Assembly: GCA_035041965.1 (NCBI GenBank)
Contig: JAPYMA010000328.1
Span: 310,001 to 374,000, forward strand
Reading direction: 5' to 3'
Source of the DNA: Anisakis pegreffii
Taxonomy: Eukaryota; Nematoda; Chromadorea; Rhabditida; Anisakidae
Length of the DNA: 64,000 bases
Part shown: piece after piece, positions 27,701 through 38,568 of the stretch
How positions within the stretch are numbered: position 1 is the first letter of the stretch
Layout: each line of letters starts with the position of its first letter
Program-made: the position numbers and the translations under genes
The notes under the pieces: model-generated
Databases searched by the model: none
What the model saw: only the letters and a program-made list of their open reading frames with translations
What the model was told of the DNA's origin: nothing

Positions 27701-30628
27701 AGTAGCTAACCGTCCCTATTCGTGTTGATTGTAAGGCCGCCACCAGACTACTGATCCGAACGTCGGATGATGAGTGACGAATTCGGTACAGTAACGAATT
27801 CGCCTTTCATAAATTTACATGTAACGAATTATATCTAGGAGTTGAGTGATCACTTGATAATAGTATGGTGATTTGCATATAATGAATAGAAATTAAGTGA
27901 TCACTGATTTAGTTGAATGATCACTAATTTAATAGCACCGTAAATTTGCTTATAACGAATTGTATGTTTGATCATTGCCCTAATTCCATGATGAATTAGC
28001 ATATAAGGATTTGGTTTGAAGTTTGCAAATAATAATTTATTGTTAGATATTTGATTATATTTTGCTGCTAATTTAAATCATTTTATTTTGAGTTTGAGAA
28101 ATGCGTTTAGTTCGCGGAGTTCGCGACAGATCAGACTTCGTCAATTCAATATTGCAAATTATAGTTCAGAATACTCTCATGATGACACATTAGTTTGTTT
28201 GCCTACAGCAATAATACAATAACTTATTCAAATAAAGTGGCCCTATATCAACTGATACACAAATAGAACTGCGCAGCAATGAAGGCTGACACAAAATCCG
28301 AACAGTAACTAATAAAAAAGCAACCCACAATTTTTCTCCTTGATGATGAGGAAAAATTCTATACAGTGGAATTCAAAACTTGTTTTGGTCATTCGCATCA
28401 CCCATTGCGTAGTGTTTTCGAGTTTCTGGCTAAAACTACAGTAGTTGCGATGAAATGTATACTTCAGTTGGAGGATGGAGATGCATACCATGTGGTCGAC
28501 GATCCGAGCACATGCCTTACAGTGTATGGAGGTAATCGCTCATTGGTGCTATCAGCGAGTTCAACGGCAGTTAAAGAGTTGTGGTTGGAGGAAATGCAGA
28601 GGGCTGTACGCATCGCGAAACAGACCAAAATTGAGCATTTGCCACGAAGTGCCACTATAAAACCATCTGGTAAGTATCCTGCTCTGAATCGCTTCTCAGC
28701 GATATAAGTTTAATCGCATAAAAACTCGCTAGCAATCGTTCACAAGCAAACGACTACCTCAAAAATAAGATGATAATAGTTCAGAATATTCAGACTTTCC
28801 GTAAGACATACATGAGAATGTCTCATCGGGTACTGGCATTTCATACCCGGATACCGGAAACAATTCAGAAATAGTCTATAGTAAGTGGATGTTGATGAGC
28901 ACGGTTCGAAATGTTTTCGCTATTCCAGCCTCAAATGAGAACTTGCTGGACGATATGACGAACACGGATCGCACAGTTGACACGAATTTGGATGCCATCA
29001 GTCCAACAACTAGAACAACAGACGAAAATGGTACGCAACTGTTGTCGTCGTATTAATTTACTATAGGGCTTCGATGCTATTCGCTAGAACAAAAAACTCT
29101 GACGATTGTTTTTAAAACTCTGATGAACGAATCATCTCATCAGCTTGGGATTCGCATGATCAACGAGTTTTTCTGCATAAGAGTCGTTCATTTTAGCACC
29201 TAACTCGGAATCGTCACGGCGAAAGGAACAATCTTCACGTCGTATGACAACACTGCAAGTGTGCTGGCATAGACAGACTACGCTTGGATTGGATTCACTG
29301 CTCTCGGTGAATTTGCCTATCCATCCTTAAAGTTTCTAATGATTTGAATAATGCGATCCCTAAATTTATGAAATTGCTCGTAACGATGAAGAAGTTTGAT
29401 TATAGTTCTCGAAGCATACGTTGCGCAGGTAGATAAATGTAAGGTGCATTCTTTACCATAGTCTCAACGAGTTGTTCACAAGTTATGATCAGCATTACAA
29501 AGCACAATCCAGTATTTTCTCTATCATCGAGATTCAACGAACTGATGATTTTATAGGACCCAGGCAATCAACTTTCGGGCTATTTGTTGAGGAAGTTTCG
29601 AAATTCGGCTGGATGGCAAAGGCTATGGGTTGTTCTCGCTAATTTCAATCTTTTCTTCTACAAAACACATCAGGTATCCTGATTGAACTGGAGTGAAAAA
29701 TTAAATCTTTCTAAGCATAATCGCATCTAATTGAAATGAATGTGGAAAATCAATGGAAGATCGAATTAATCAGTTTTTCTTGTGTGGTGAAATTTTCGCT
29801 GCTGTAATTCCTACTCAGATTTCGAACATATCGAAAAATTGGGATTCATAATTTATGCATCCATCAGAAATCGACAGAAGAATATAGACCATCAGAAAAG
29901 ATATCGAGGGTTACGATTAAGTACAGATTCAGCAATTGTGCTTACGATCGCTCGCGCTTTCGTAGAAGTTTTGTTCAAATTCAATATTCACTCAAACGAA
30001 TTGAAACAAAATTCAATTTAATCTAGCATTTGTCATTGGAATCACATTAGATAAACCTTTTGAATTCTTCAAGTGAATTTTTGAATCTTCTTTGATTAAG
30101 ACGATTATCTATCGTGAGTTACTGTTTAGGATTCAAACCCTCTCGCAAATTTACCGCTCTTGGATTACCAAGTAACGTTACCGTTGGTGAACGATCAAAT
30201 CAACAAGGACAACGTCTTTAAACTAACCTACAAAACGCACTTCTATTTCTTTCGTACCGACAACCAATATGCATTCATCAGGTGAGCCAATATGCACTCC
30301 ACTAATTTTCCGACTGCCTATCATCGAAAATTGTCTACTTTGATATTTGTTCTAGCATTTGTTCCAGTACTAGTGTTCAGGTCTATTTTGTAGATTTGTG
30401 ATTATTACCATTGCAATTTTGGGTCTCATAAAGTCTTTCGATGGATCTCAACACTTTGAGCCACGAATTCAGTAGCTGCATCAAAATTTGTTGTTGTTAG
30501 CTGAAGTATGGTCATTCTCAACTACTTCTTTACTGGTGTTTTCCAGGTGGATCGAATCAATTCGACAAGCGAGTTTGAATTCCACTCCATTGGATGCGTT
30601 AACTTTACTGGTTTCACGTTTTTCATAG
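9732..30628 (+). CDS. frm-3: FARP1/2-like FERM-RhoGEF-PH-PH protein (26 exons)
   Basis: Exons: 9732-9872, 11400-11504, 12213-12337, 12421-12642, 12815-12902, 13120-13275, 13578-13741, 13868-13942, 14194-17687, 22043-22175, 22575-22711, 22969-23087, 23291-23383, 23689-23834, 23926-24105, 24378-24461, 24673-24757, 25032-25124, 25348-25464, 25726-25878, 28468-28669, 28929-29030, 29197-29306, 29557-29673, 30130-30281, 30547-30628. Phases agree at every junction and the total is 6,675 nt (2,224 aa). FERM is residues about 28-333 (HLNLLESDYFGLEF, SWAKIRKLSFKRRKLLIKL, CVEHHAFFR). The FERM-adjacent part includes GRTQKQLIDYVREHHKRRE. A serine-rich linker with a nine-proline run fills residues about 359-1523. 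DH spans about 1654-1919 (RELLMTERTTVSDLKLL, NDLVGVDQLIQP), PH1 about 1920-2020 (KFIREGWL, GFLPIRAML) and PH2 about 2109-2210 (LSGYLLRKFRNSAGWQRLW). FARP proteins are membrane-cortex GEF/scaffolds in neurite and synapse development; the nematode FARP relative is FRM-3. The exon 9-10 join is the least certain. The linker is far longer than in vertebrate FARPs. Confidence 0.9.
17688..17710 (+). other. Alternative end of FARP exon 9 (FERM-only isoform stop)
   Basis: The exon 9 frame runs on past the donor used in the full model (ACCG|GTGTAC at 17687/17688) to a TGA at 17708-17710. If this donor is skipped, the product is a FERM-FA-linker protein of about 1,530 residues without DH and PH domains. 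Exon 9 also has consensus GTGAGT donors at about 16688, 17097 and 17465; those at 16688 and 17465 are in the same phase, so exon 9 may be cut shorter. Confidence 0.4.
17711..19354. other. Intron 9 of the FARP-like gene, first part
   Basis: No conserved protein block seen. ORFs at 18036-18446 and 18662-18850 lack recognisable content and convincing splice partners. If the FERM-only isoform exists, its 3' UTR begins here. Confidence 0.4.
19355..19779 (+). CDS. Putative small secreted protein, 62 aa, nested in FARP intron 9
   Basis: Two exons, 19355-19480 and 19717-19779, join in phase 0 across a GT-AG intron with acceptor ATCTTCCAG. Exon 1 encodes a clear signal peptide (MIMRMFLLLILTSMILTICH, cleavage probably after CHA). 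The mature part has about 40 residues: ASEKVNLLSLTGFLKEIERP, then WLGTHSIHVGDSRSEPVG and a short tail. It has no cysteines, so it is a linear peptide rather than a disulphide-rich one. It contains no clear dibasic processing site. I do not recognise a family. It lies on the same strand as the host gene. The signal peptide and in-frame intron support it, but it is short and could be fortuitous. Confidence 0.5.
19780..22042. other. Intron 9 of the FARP-like gene, second part
   Basis: AT-rich with no supported exon. It contains a short imperfect tandem repeat at 20318-20382 and otherwise nothing I can name. Confidence 0.4.
20318..20382. repeat. Short tandem repeat, unit containing GGATGGCCACTG
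   Basis: Three imperfect units (ATGGCCATTGTTTTTT, ATGGCCACTGGTTTTT, ATGGCCACTGTTTTTT) with a spacing of roughly 21-25 bp. Confidence 0.7.
22292..22424. repeat. Dispersed repeat, copy 1
   Basis: Shares with 31325-31458 the blocks AACGTTGCTGGCCACAAT, CACTGTTTTAGCCTTGATT and GGCTAGGCGAG. This copy is in intron 10 of the FARP-like gene. Its frames are broken, so it is not a conserved exon. Confidence 0.7.
26553..26627. repeat. Inverted repeat (hairpin) in BEL/Pao fragment, about 28-bp arms
   Basis: Arms 26553-26581 and 26599-26627, both carrying CGCCCGTCTCC or its complement, with an 18-nt loop and a few mismatches. The gag frame shifts exactly here. Confidence 0.85.
27329..27409. repeat. Inverted repeat (hairpin) in BEL/Pao fragment, 39-bp arms
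   Basis: Arms 27329-27367 and 27371-27409 differ at only two positions, with a 3-nt loop. It lies at the start of the gag frame. Confidence 0.92.
27683..27729. repeat. Inverted repeat, 13-bp perfect arms
   Basis: ATCAACACGAATA at 27683-27695 and its exact complement at 27717-27729. Confidence 0.85.
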
Positions 30629-31324
30629 TCGACAAGTACCTTTGCCCAGCCCAATGCAGTCAGTCGCTGTCTTGTTTAAGTAAGCCGTTTTGATGACTAC
30701 AAACCATAAGTGAATTATATGTGATATAGTTGATCGTATTATTGTATGCGGACCTCATTTTGAATGTTCATCTCAACAGCATCATCGAGAAAATGATAAT
30801 TTTAACAAATTCTGATTCAATGCAACAATAAGAGTCTAGACTAGAAATCAAATTCTGAACGCATAAGCCAAGTTTATGAACATAAACTATGTAGTCAGTA
30901 GTAATTCCTGATGAATCTTTTAAATTTAAATTCATGATTATACATCCTCATGAGTATTTTTTTGTGGCTCGTGCAAAAGTTAGCTCGTACAACATATTGG
31001 AATGATGCATAGCAGTGAAAATACTTCATGCATTAATATAACCAGCACAGTTCTTTTTTTGTCGAGTAAAAAAATGAAGTCGAGTAAAAGTTTAAACTGA
31101 AAAGTTACCCAATGTTTATTTCGCTCAAAATATGTGTCAGTACACTGTGCCGTGAAAATATATTTCATAACGCTGCAGTTTGTGTGCACTTCTATCTCAA
31201 AATGTTGGTTAATTTTGATGTGTATAATAGATGATCACATTCCTCAGTTATGCCATATTGTTTCTACAAGTTCTGTTGAATCAGTCTCATCGAGGTTTTA
31301 TTCAGACATGAATAAAAGCATTAC

Positions 31325-31458
31325 ATTACCTGGATTACCTGAATTGGCAAGTAGGCTATCAAACGTTGATAACGTTGCTGGCCACAATGCTCACGTTTCC
31401 GATGGCACTGTTTTAGCCTTGATTTTAGCCACCCCGCTGGCTAGGCGAGCAGGCCAAG
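31325..31458. repeat. Dispersed repeat, copy 2
   Basis: Partner of the block at 22292-22424, in the same orientation and about 80-85% identical by eye. It happens to be open in one frame, but the other copy is not, so coding is unlikely. Confidence 0.7.
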
Positions 31459-31949
31459 TGAACACAACCGAGTATTTAATTAGTTGACGTGAATACTTTG
31501 CACAATTAAACTTAGCCAAATACCAATCCGATAAGTGATCATAACTCAACAAAACAAACATTCCGCCCATCGCTAACAGCGATCAACAAAACAACCGCTC
31601 GATGTGTAAGTAACAAGTAACAAGTAGTAAAAGCATTACATAAACCCACCAAGTTGTTTGTCTACTACTCGAATACACATCGTGATGCCACTGAATGTGA
31701 TGTAATTGAGAATAAATCAAAACTGATAAGTGAATACGGTTTATTTCGTTGATCGAATTGAGCATTAGCAATGATTTCAATCGTAATAATACTAACATAG
31801 GTAAACACATCACCGGAATGCCATTAACAGTAACAATTATGGCAGTTAAAACAGCAATAAGCAATATAGTAGTGATACACAAACCATTATCAATAAGGAT
31901 ACTAATAATGATTCGGATAATGATATTGGTACATCACTCGGTTTCAAGC

Positions 31950-32025
31950 AAAACTTTCCTACGCGAACGGGAATCGAACCCGCGACTTCGGATTCGGATA
32001 CTAATGACACCATGGAGAACTGCAT
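31950..32025 (-). other. tRNA-like fragment (B-box), probable tRNA-derived SINE or pseudo-tRNA
   Basis: On the minus strand GCGGGTTCGATTCCCGT is a perfect T-arm/B-box and ATGGTGTCATTAGTATCC upstream resembles a D-arm/A-box. The anticodon arm is missing and the acceptor stem does not close, so it is not a functional tRNA gene. Confidence 0.45.
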
Positions 32026-32375
32026 TGAAAAGAACGGAAATAACGGTAATGAAATGCAAGCAATCAAGAAAATTGAATGGCAAGAGATGTCATTTATAGA
32101 TGAACATTACAAAATCGTTACAGTTTCACAATGCAGCACATAATGTTTGATGAGGCTATAAACATTCAGATGGAACAACAAGTCTACTACGTACAAAAAC
32201 ACAATTGCGTTCATGACGATCAATTTCAAAAATCATAAATTTTAGTTCATTTCAACCGGAACCGTTTAATTTTATAATATCATACAACTAACTGGTAATC
32301 ATGCTGAATACTGCTTTCTCATCTAAATTCAAACTGTTCTCTGGAAAATACCCACACTCAGATGAACAACTTTGC

Positions 32376-34162
32376 TCAATCAGTTTTTCGTTTATCATCG
32401 CCAGCAACCAATGAAGCTACTGCGATAGCCACAACACCGCCAACAATGAATATAGCAGTTATAATTACAACAATCGGCTGCATATGAGGATCGCCGGTCG
32501 GGATGGACATTTCGATTGGCTGAGCGTCTTTTACGGACAAAATTACCCATTCACATTTTGTTGGAGATTGGCAATCGCACGGTGCCTGAAACTGATGCTT
32601 ATTCAAATGTGAGAGGGACTACAAGACAGCCGTAACTTTCAGTAGTTTTCAAAATCATTCCAGCAATATGTGAACAAATCAGTGATCTGAAAAAGCATCT
32701 CAGCTCGAGATCAGCAAAATCAAAAACAAATCAGAGGATGATAATCACCGACAACTATGTAAGCAAATTTTTTTTGCCAAACCTATGAATAAAATTTATC
32801 CGAGCTAACAATCAGAAAGCATCCACAAATGATTGACACATTCCAGTAAGTGAACAGAACAAAATAATTTCACCTTTCGAATGTACTGCGCGCAGCTTTT
32901 CTCGTTTAAAAAGGTCGAATTATCAACACATCTAACGAGTATACGAGGTGGAGAAAGCTTTACGACTGCATCTGAATAAATTATTTCGTGAGCTACTAAA
33001 CTCACTGTCACTTTCTTCACTCACTTATAAACACACTTAGAATGGTTTTTTCGTGCAAAATTATGATGATGGAACAAATCAAGTCTTAAAACGAACCAGT
33101 TTCGGACGGCGCATGATACCTGAGATGAAGAGGGAATTCGAAATGTTCGTTGAAGACGAAATTTTTCCGTAGTGATTTTTTTGAGCAAACATAAAGCGGC
33201 GTATCGCTCGAATGTTCTTGAGGTGTTTCTACATCGAACAGGGTTGGTGCGATTTGGTGATCGCGCATTGGTGGAACACTGAAGCTGATTTTGTGCTCAT
33301 CAAGCAAGACCTCAGAAAGATTTCGCGAATAGACTCGGTTAAATCAAAGACAAATCATGGCCAAACTGCTCGAAACAGATGGTGGTTGCATGGGATTTCC
33401 ATGGCAGAAACTATCGAGAGAACTGCGGTGAAAAAACGCACAGAGTGAATTTTTGAAGCCCTAACAAGTGAGAGAATGTTGCGGCGTGAAAACAAACCAA
33501 TCAAATGTTTTCAGAGAAAATTTAAAGCGAAGTTTCACCTATCCATATCGATATAAGCTCCTGACGGTATGACGAAACGATACGCAATCTGGCAATCGAT
33601 GAAACGTTTCAAACTTCCGATTGATGCATCAACGCTAAGATGACGGTGTAAACCCGCACCGCTAGCCTGAATATACATCGAGAAAATTGGTGGACGAATA
33701 TTCATTCTTAAATACTTTACAAATCATCTGCCGACATACATGTCGCAATAAACGACCCAAAAAGGTACTCTATTACTATAAACTCTAATCAAAAACAGTA
33801 ATTATCAAAACTTTGTGTACTTCGGTATCGCTCTCGACTGAAAATCCGTTTGAAGTTCTAGTTGTTAGCTTGGCTTAAACTGAACATTATGTGTGCGATA
33901 AACGTGAATGATTGATTGCTTTGCTTTTAGATCGTTTAATCTTTCGCGAAACGATATCAATTTGAGTACTGGACTCATACATTCATACAGCGAACCTCTT
34001 TAGTCTTAACAAGGAGAAAAAAGAGAAGCAGATAAGATTCACTTTGAGGGTTGCCGTCCTCATCGATATCGCCTCGACCCATTCACAAGCTTCCATCCTT
34101 CCACAGATGCTGCTAATTACTATAAACGTCGCATAAAGACCAAGATACAGTGGCAACTTCAT
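32376..34162 (-). CDS. pigx: PIGX, GPI-mannosyltransferase I stabilising subunit (5 exons, 245 aa)
   Basis: Minus-strand exons in order: 34162-34043, 33666-33539, 33278-33097, 32971-32874, 32585-32376; phases agree and the total is 738 nt. It begins with a signal peptide (MKLPLYLGLYATFIVISSIC), followed by GAGLHRHL, VIPSGAYIDMD, a FDVETP block, PLHLRYHAPSE and PPRILVRC. It then has APCDC...CEW and ends with one membrane segment (VVIITAIFIVGGVVAIAVAS) and a short basic tail. This order matches the PIG-X/Pbn1 family, type I ER membrane proteins that stabilise PIGM in adding the first mannose to GPI precursors. Human PIGX is about 258 residues, so the length fits. It converges with the FARP-like gene. 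Confidence 0.85.
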
Positions 34163-35737
34163 TTCGTCTTCGACAGCGAGACTCTCATTGATTCCGAAAC
34201 GTCACAATGAAGCCACAACACTTTTCAACAATTCAACAACATCACTAAAATATCGCAAATAAAACTTATTCAAACGTTTGAGTCTCCACATGACAAATGG
34301 TTCTATTTGACCAGAATCCTCCAGGGAATATACGAAAGCAGAACTCGGAAAGAATATTCCCTTACTGGATTGGACGGGAACCAGGGAGATATCAATTGAG
34401 AACCACAAAAACCACAGCAACCATAAATTCCAGCCAACCAATTTTATTCGTGAAAAGAAAACGGATAGCAATCAAAGTCAATGAAAAATCAAGAAATCAA
34501 TTTCATAAATGTAAATGCAATCAAAGTAGAAATTATGCAATCATAATCAAAATTTTTCATTATGCAAACACATCAATAAAGTAGAAATTCTCCCTCCTTC
34601 ACCAAGTAATTATAGAATAGAAACAATTGAACAGAAATGACATTCAACCACAACACACGTAACAATATGATATTCTGTTTCAAAAAAAAGAAGTGAAATG
34701 TGAAACCGCGAAGAAACATTTCTAAATCTCATCACAATTGACGATACCGAGACAAGTTTATAAATACGAAAAAACCGATAAGAAAAAAGAATACTGAAAA
34801 GATCACCGCACAATTTCTCTTCTTGTTTAATATACAAAAATTGGTCCAGTAACCTGAAGCATGACAAATTTTTATCACAGTGCAATACACATCAATAAAA
34901 CAAAAACAACGAACGAATCAAATAATAATTATGCACAACGGAATGACCTTCATTCATTTTTGTGAAAAAAAGGCAAGACAGACAACGAGAAAATTCTTTC
35001 TGAATCGTCGAAATAATCAGTGAAGACAATTCACCAAAGCATTTCCAAATGTTCATTTCTCCCTTTCAAAATCAAAGCTCCCCTTTCAAGTTCTACAAAA
35101 GACATCTCATAGTTTCACTGCTGTGACACTACCACACTCAATCCAATCTCTAATTAGAGATTCACTCCATTATTATCCTAATAAACTGAACAGTCCTAAG
35201 TGATAAACTATCAACACCGACTGAGACATATGAATATAATAAATGCACAAATGAGTGAACGAATGACACACATAAATGAATGAATAAAAATACACAAAAT
35301 AATGGAAATAAGATTAAGACTGAACCAATACAAATAAATGCAACACAAACAAAACACATCCAGAAGTAAACTGTCGCTCGATAGCACATGTGTGAATATT
35401 GTTAAAAGTATCAGATGATGGCATCTCTAATGAACTATATCCACCATCTCGTTCACACCAACTCCTCTATTTCATCTTGATTTTCGAAACTTTCTGTGCA
35501 ACATCTATCGTCGTTATCCCATCATATATTTCTCGGTTTGTCCATAGCAAACTAGTGCATAACAATTTCTTTTCGAACCAAGCCATATGAATAATCCTAG
35601 CAGTCCATCACAAAACGGAAACTCAACAGTTAAGCTGTCAGATACGTGGTCAGATAAAATCCCATCCAATTTTCAAGATGCTTCACTGGAACTTTGCAGA
35701 TATTTCCTCATCCTTCCTTTCTTTCCTACAGGTCAGC
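34163..35737. other. Intergenic AT-rich region
   Basis: The plus strand is notably A-rich. No conserved exon was seen on either strand. Confidence 0.45.
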
Positions 35738-36174
35738 TCATGTGGTGATATGTCCAGTGTCAGTATCTGAATCTGCCGACACTCTGGCTGGCCTTGATCG
35801 AATGCCTGTTGATGGCAAAGTTGCTGTCGTTGCTGTTATTGTCGTTTTTGTACCTGCGTTTGTGGTCGTCGTACCGGGTGCTTGTGACTAAAATCAAATA
35901 TTTCAACTAAAACATTGAATGAATCCGAGAAAGCACTGCATTGAAAATGACACAGTATAAACTTCATCAATATCAATCTCTCTTTCCTTTCTAACATTTC
36001 GATAAAGCAACAATTAGGAATGAAAATAAAGTTAGCTGACGGTCGTTATTCTCATCAATTTCGCACCAAACCTATATAAAATATATCCAATACAACATGC
36101 AGTTCGCGAGCTGTTTCACGAAATTGTTTCCTACACACAATGAGCATGAAGAAACCGGTGATGAATCGGTGCAT
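35738..36174 (-). CDS. Tentative small secreted Thr-rich protein (2 exons)
   Basis: The minus strand has an open exon 35887-35738, preceded by an acceptor (GATTTTAG) and ending in TGA. It encodes a Thr/Ser-rich tail (QAPGTTTTNAGTKTTITATT, later STGIRSRPARVSADSDTDTG). A candidate first exon 36174-36097 starts with MHRFITGFFMLIVC, which is signal-peptide-like, and joins in phase 0, but its donor (GTTGTA) is weak. No family recognised. It sits between PIGX and the NEK kinase on their strand. Confidence 0.28.
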
Positions 36175-36433
36175 TCAGCCGTTCACGATAGCGTATTCTT
36201 TTACCTCATAGAAAAACACACAAAATAGTGAAATGTCACGAGGCATTCTCATTCCAAAAAAATTCATTTCATCACATAAGCATTTTTTGCTGGATTATGA
36301 GCAAATACAATCACCATGGAAACTTCAGTCAAATGCTAACAACAGCAATTAATATGCAGACGAAAAGGGCAATGAGACTACTAAACAATGAAAGAAATCA
36401 GAAATACGAACTAAGAAACATTCGAAAGGCAAT

Positions 36434-38532
36434 TTATCTGACCTGGAAATACGAATTCATTTGCTCGGCGATATGCAGCACCTCGAAAACGTCCGGTCGT
36501 TTGCTTGGATCCGAGCAAATGCAACGTGAGATTAGATCGCGTAACTGAAACTCAATCCAACAATTCCTTCTCTTCGAAGATACTTTGAAAAAAAAAAGAA
36601 CAAAACGTTGAATCAATGACACGACAACATCTTGGAAGGTCAATCAGAACAGGATTTGAAATTCGTGTGATATTACCTGCTGAGAATAAATATCGGCTGG
36701 CAGCGGTGGATACTCACAAGTTTGAATCTTCTTACACAAAGAATACAGATTCATTTTGTCACCATAAAAAGGTGATTGAAGTGCAGCCATCTGAAAGAAA
36801 AGAAAATGAGGAAAAAATTTTAAAAAAAACGAAAACGAAGCAAACGAGTCTGCACTCGCGCACTACTGCCCTGCTTTTCGTCCTTGATTTCCCAGATCTT
36901 AAAAAAACGGATTGGCTCAGATGCATCACATCCGGTCAAAAGTTTTCGAAAGCTAAATCATCGGAATATTAACCAGAAAGTATAATAAGCGGACGGAGGA
37001 TTGTAATCTCGTGATGGGGATTCTTTGCAAACAACTTGGAGGCCGAATCAGAAGGCTAAATTGTGGCTGAGGATACAAATAACACGACATCATCTGATTA
37101 TCATTTCTCAACGTCTAGAAGCAATCAGACAATCAATTCACCTCGTACAATAAACATCCAATACTCCACAAATCCGACTTGAAATTGTAACCATTTTCTT
37201 GGATTCGTTCAGGACTCATATAGTACGGTGTACCAACAAGGGAATGTGCTGCCGTTGTTTTTGAACTAAAGAATCGACCCAAACCCAGATCGCCCAACTT
37301 AACCGTTCCATCAACCGTTATGAAAACGTTGGCGGGTTTTATATCTGCAAATAAAACCATTCGTCAAACATGTTACTTGCGTATAATCCACGTGAATAAA
37401 CAGAATAACGTGTTTGAAGGATATCGCAGAGGTCGGAGAAATCTTTTTAGACTGATAAAGATTCACTCATTAGCCAGAGTTAAACATTAAAACTCAATGA
37501 ATATTCTATGCAACATTTCCAATTCAACAATGCGCAATCTCCATTCCATCGAACATAAAACTCGCCAGTTGATCATTCACCTCTATGCATAATCCGTTTC
37601 GAGTGCATATGATCAAGTGCTCGCACAAGCTGCACGAAATACTTCCAAATTGTTCTCTCAGGGATTAGACGATGATTCTTCTTGAAATGCTGAAAAATAA
37701 CAGACTGATTAAACGAACAATGTAATGATCTCATCTCTGATCATATCATTCCCCATCAAAGAAACTAGCTTTACAGTGTTATCCGGTTCTATCAGTTATA
37801 AACAACGTCGTAATCTTTCGAATTCCTAAGTTCTATCAATTGTTCGCTGATCGTGAGTGACCGCTAAACGTGTAACGTAATATCTGTACATCTTCGACAA
37901 AAGCGAACACTTGAAGACGATACATCAAAAATTGCGAAAAATGATGACAGAAAAGGTATAGAGGAGGTAAGCTAACACGGATCATTCGACTTAAATCGCC
38001 CGCATCAGCTAGTTCTAGCACAATATTCAGTTGATTGTTTTCGATGAATGATGCATAATATCGTATCACATTCACATGATTCAACTTCTTCAGCAAGTCG
38101 ATCTCCTTTATGCAGTCTTGTCGTGCTTTTGCATCAACCATATCATATACCTTCAAATGCATTCTCAATTTTCGTTGCGAATTACCACCACGCAAACCAT
38201 GAATGAATATCCTTCTCAAAACACTGTTAACAGACAAATGATTTAATTCATCATTTACCCTGTCTCATTCACGAATTTCTACCGAATATCGACTAGTTTT
38301 CCCATTAGTAACGAAGCGATATTTTAGGTGCTTCAGATTTCAGAATTGATCACATCAGATACTTCATAAGTGCAAATAAGCAACCAACTTGAACTTTCTT
38401 CAGCGCTACCACATTGTTATCCTCTTTGCATCTGGCACGATAAACTTCCGAGAATTGCCCTTTGCCAATCTTCTTCTCAATCTCGAACGCCTCTAATTTC
38501 CCGTATCTTACCGCCAATTCATCAGCTGACAT
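36434..38532 (-). CDS. nekl-3: NEK6/7-family Ser/Thr kinase (6 exons, about 284 aa)
   Basis: Exons in order: 38532-38389, 38150-37977, 37689-37581, 37344-37142, 36790-36677, 36544-36434; all phases agree. It is a full kinase domain with almost no extension: glycine loop [12 protein letters not shown], catalytic lysine in VALKKVQ, C-helix [11 protein letters not shown], hinge region [15 protein letters not shown], catalytic loop [14 protein letters not shown] in [11 protein letters not shown] (DLG rather than DFG, as in NEK6/7), activation loop [12 protein letters not shown], then [10 protein letters not shown] and [15 protein letters not shown]. The match to NEK7 is close throughout. In C. 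elegans the NEK6/7 member NEKL-3 acts in endocytosis and moulting. ATG at 38532 is chosen because ATTTCAAG directly precedes it; an in-frame ATG at 38568 would add 12 residues. Confidence 0.96.
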
Positions 38533-38568
38533 CTTGAAATGATCGCAAAAATTCATCGAAAATTCCAC

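Larger units (their letters stand above)
26170..28140 (-). mobile_element. Decayed BEL/Pao-type LTR retrotransposon fragment (gag region) in FARP intron 20
   Basis: Reading the minus strand from about 27360 to 26310 gives pieces of a gag polyprotein in shifted frames: an N-terminal helical region (IDRYATEIESYAKEWRKLL), then ALLERFGNSNYLRRKLHNQL, then TQLRRLFAQLKETGDHVDNS followed by LLETLIEDKLRHW. This order matches the DUF1759-type gag of BEL/Pao elements. Frames break at several points and no protease, reverse transcriptase or integrase is present. The GC content is higher than in the flanking intron. LTRs could not be delimited; a shared GAGTTCGCGACA near 26188 and 28118 marks possible edges. 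The insertion splits the intron between the two halves of PH1. Confidence 0.65.
30629..32375. other. Convergent intergenic region between FARP-like gene and PIGX
   Basis: Contains the 3' flank of the FARP-like gene, a dispersed repeat and a tRNA-like fragment (listed separately). I see no supported protein-coding exon. Confidence 0.5.

Noticed and set aside
31134..31487. ORF containing LARRAGQVNTTEY
   Set aside because: It lies over a dispersed repeat whose other copy has stops in the same frame.
31749..32099. 116-codon plus-strand ORF
   Set aside because: Overlaps the tRNA-like fragment and simple AT repeats; no protein-like content.
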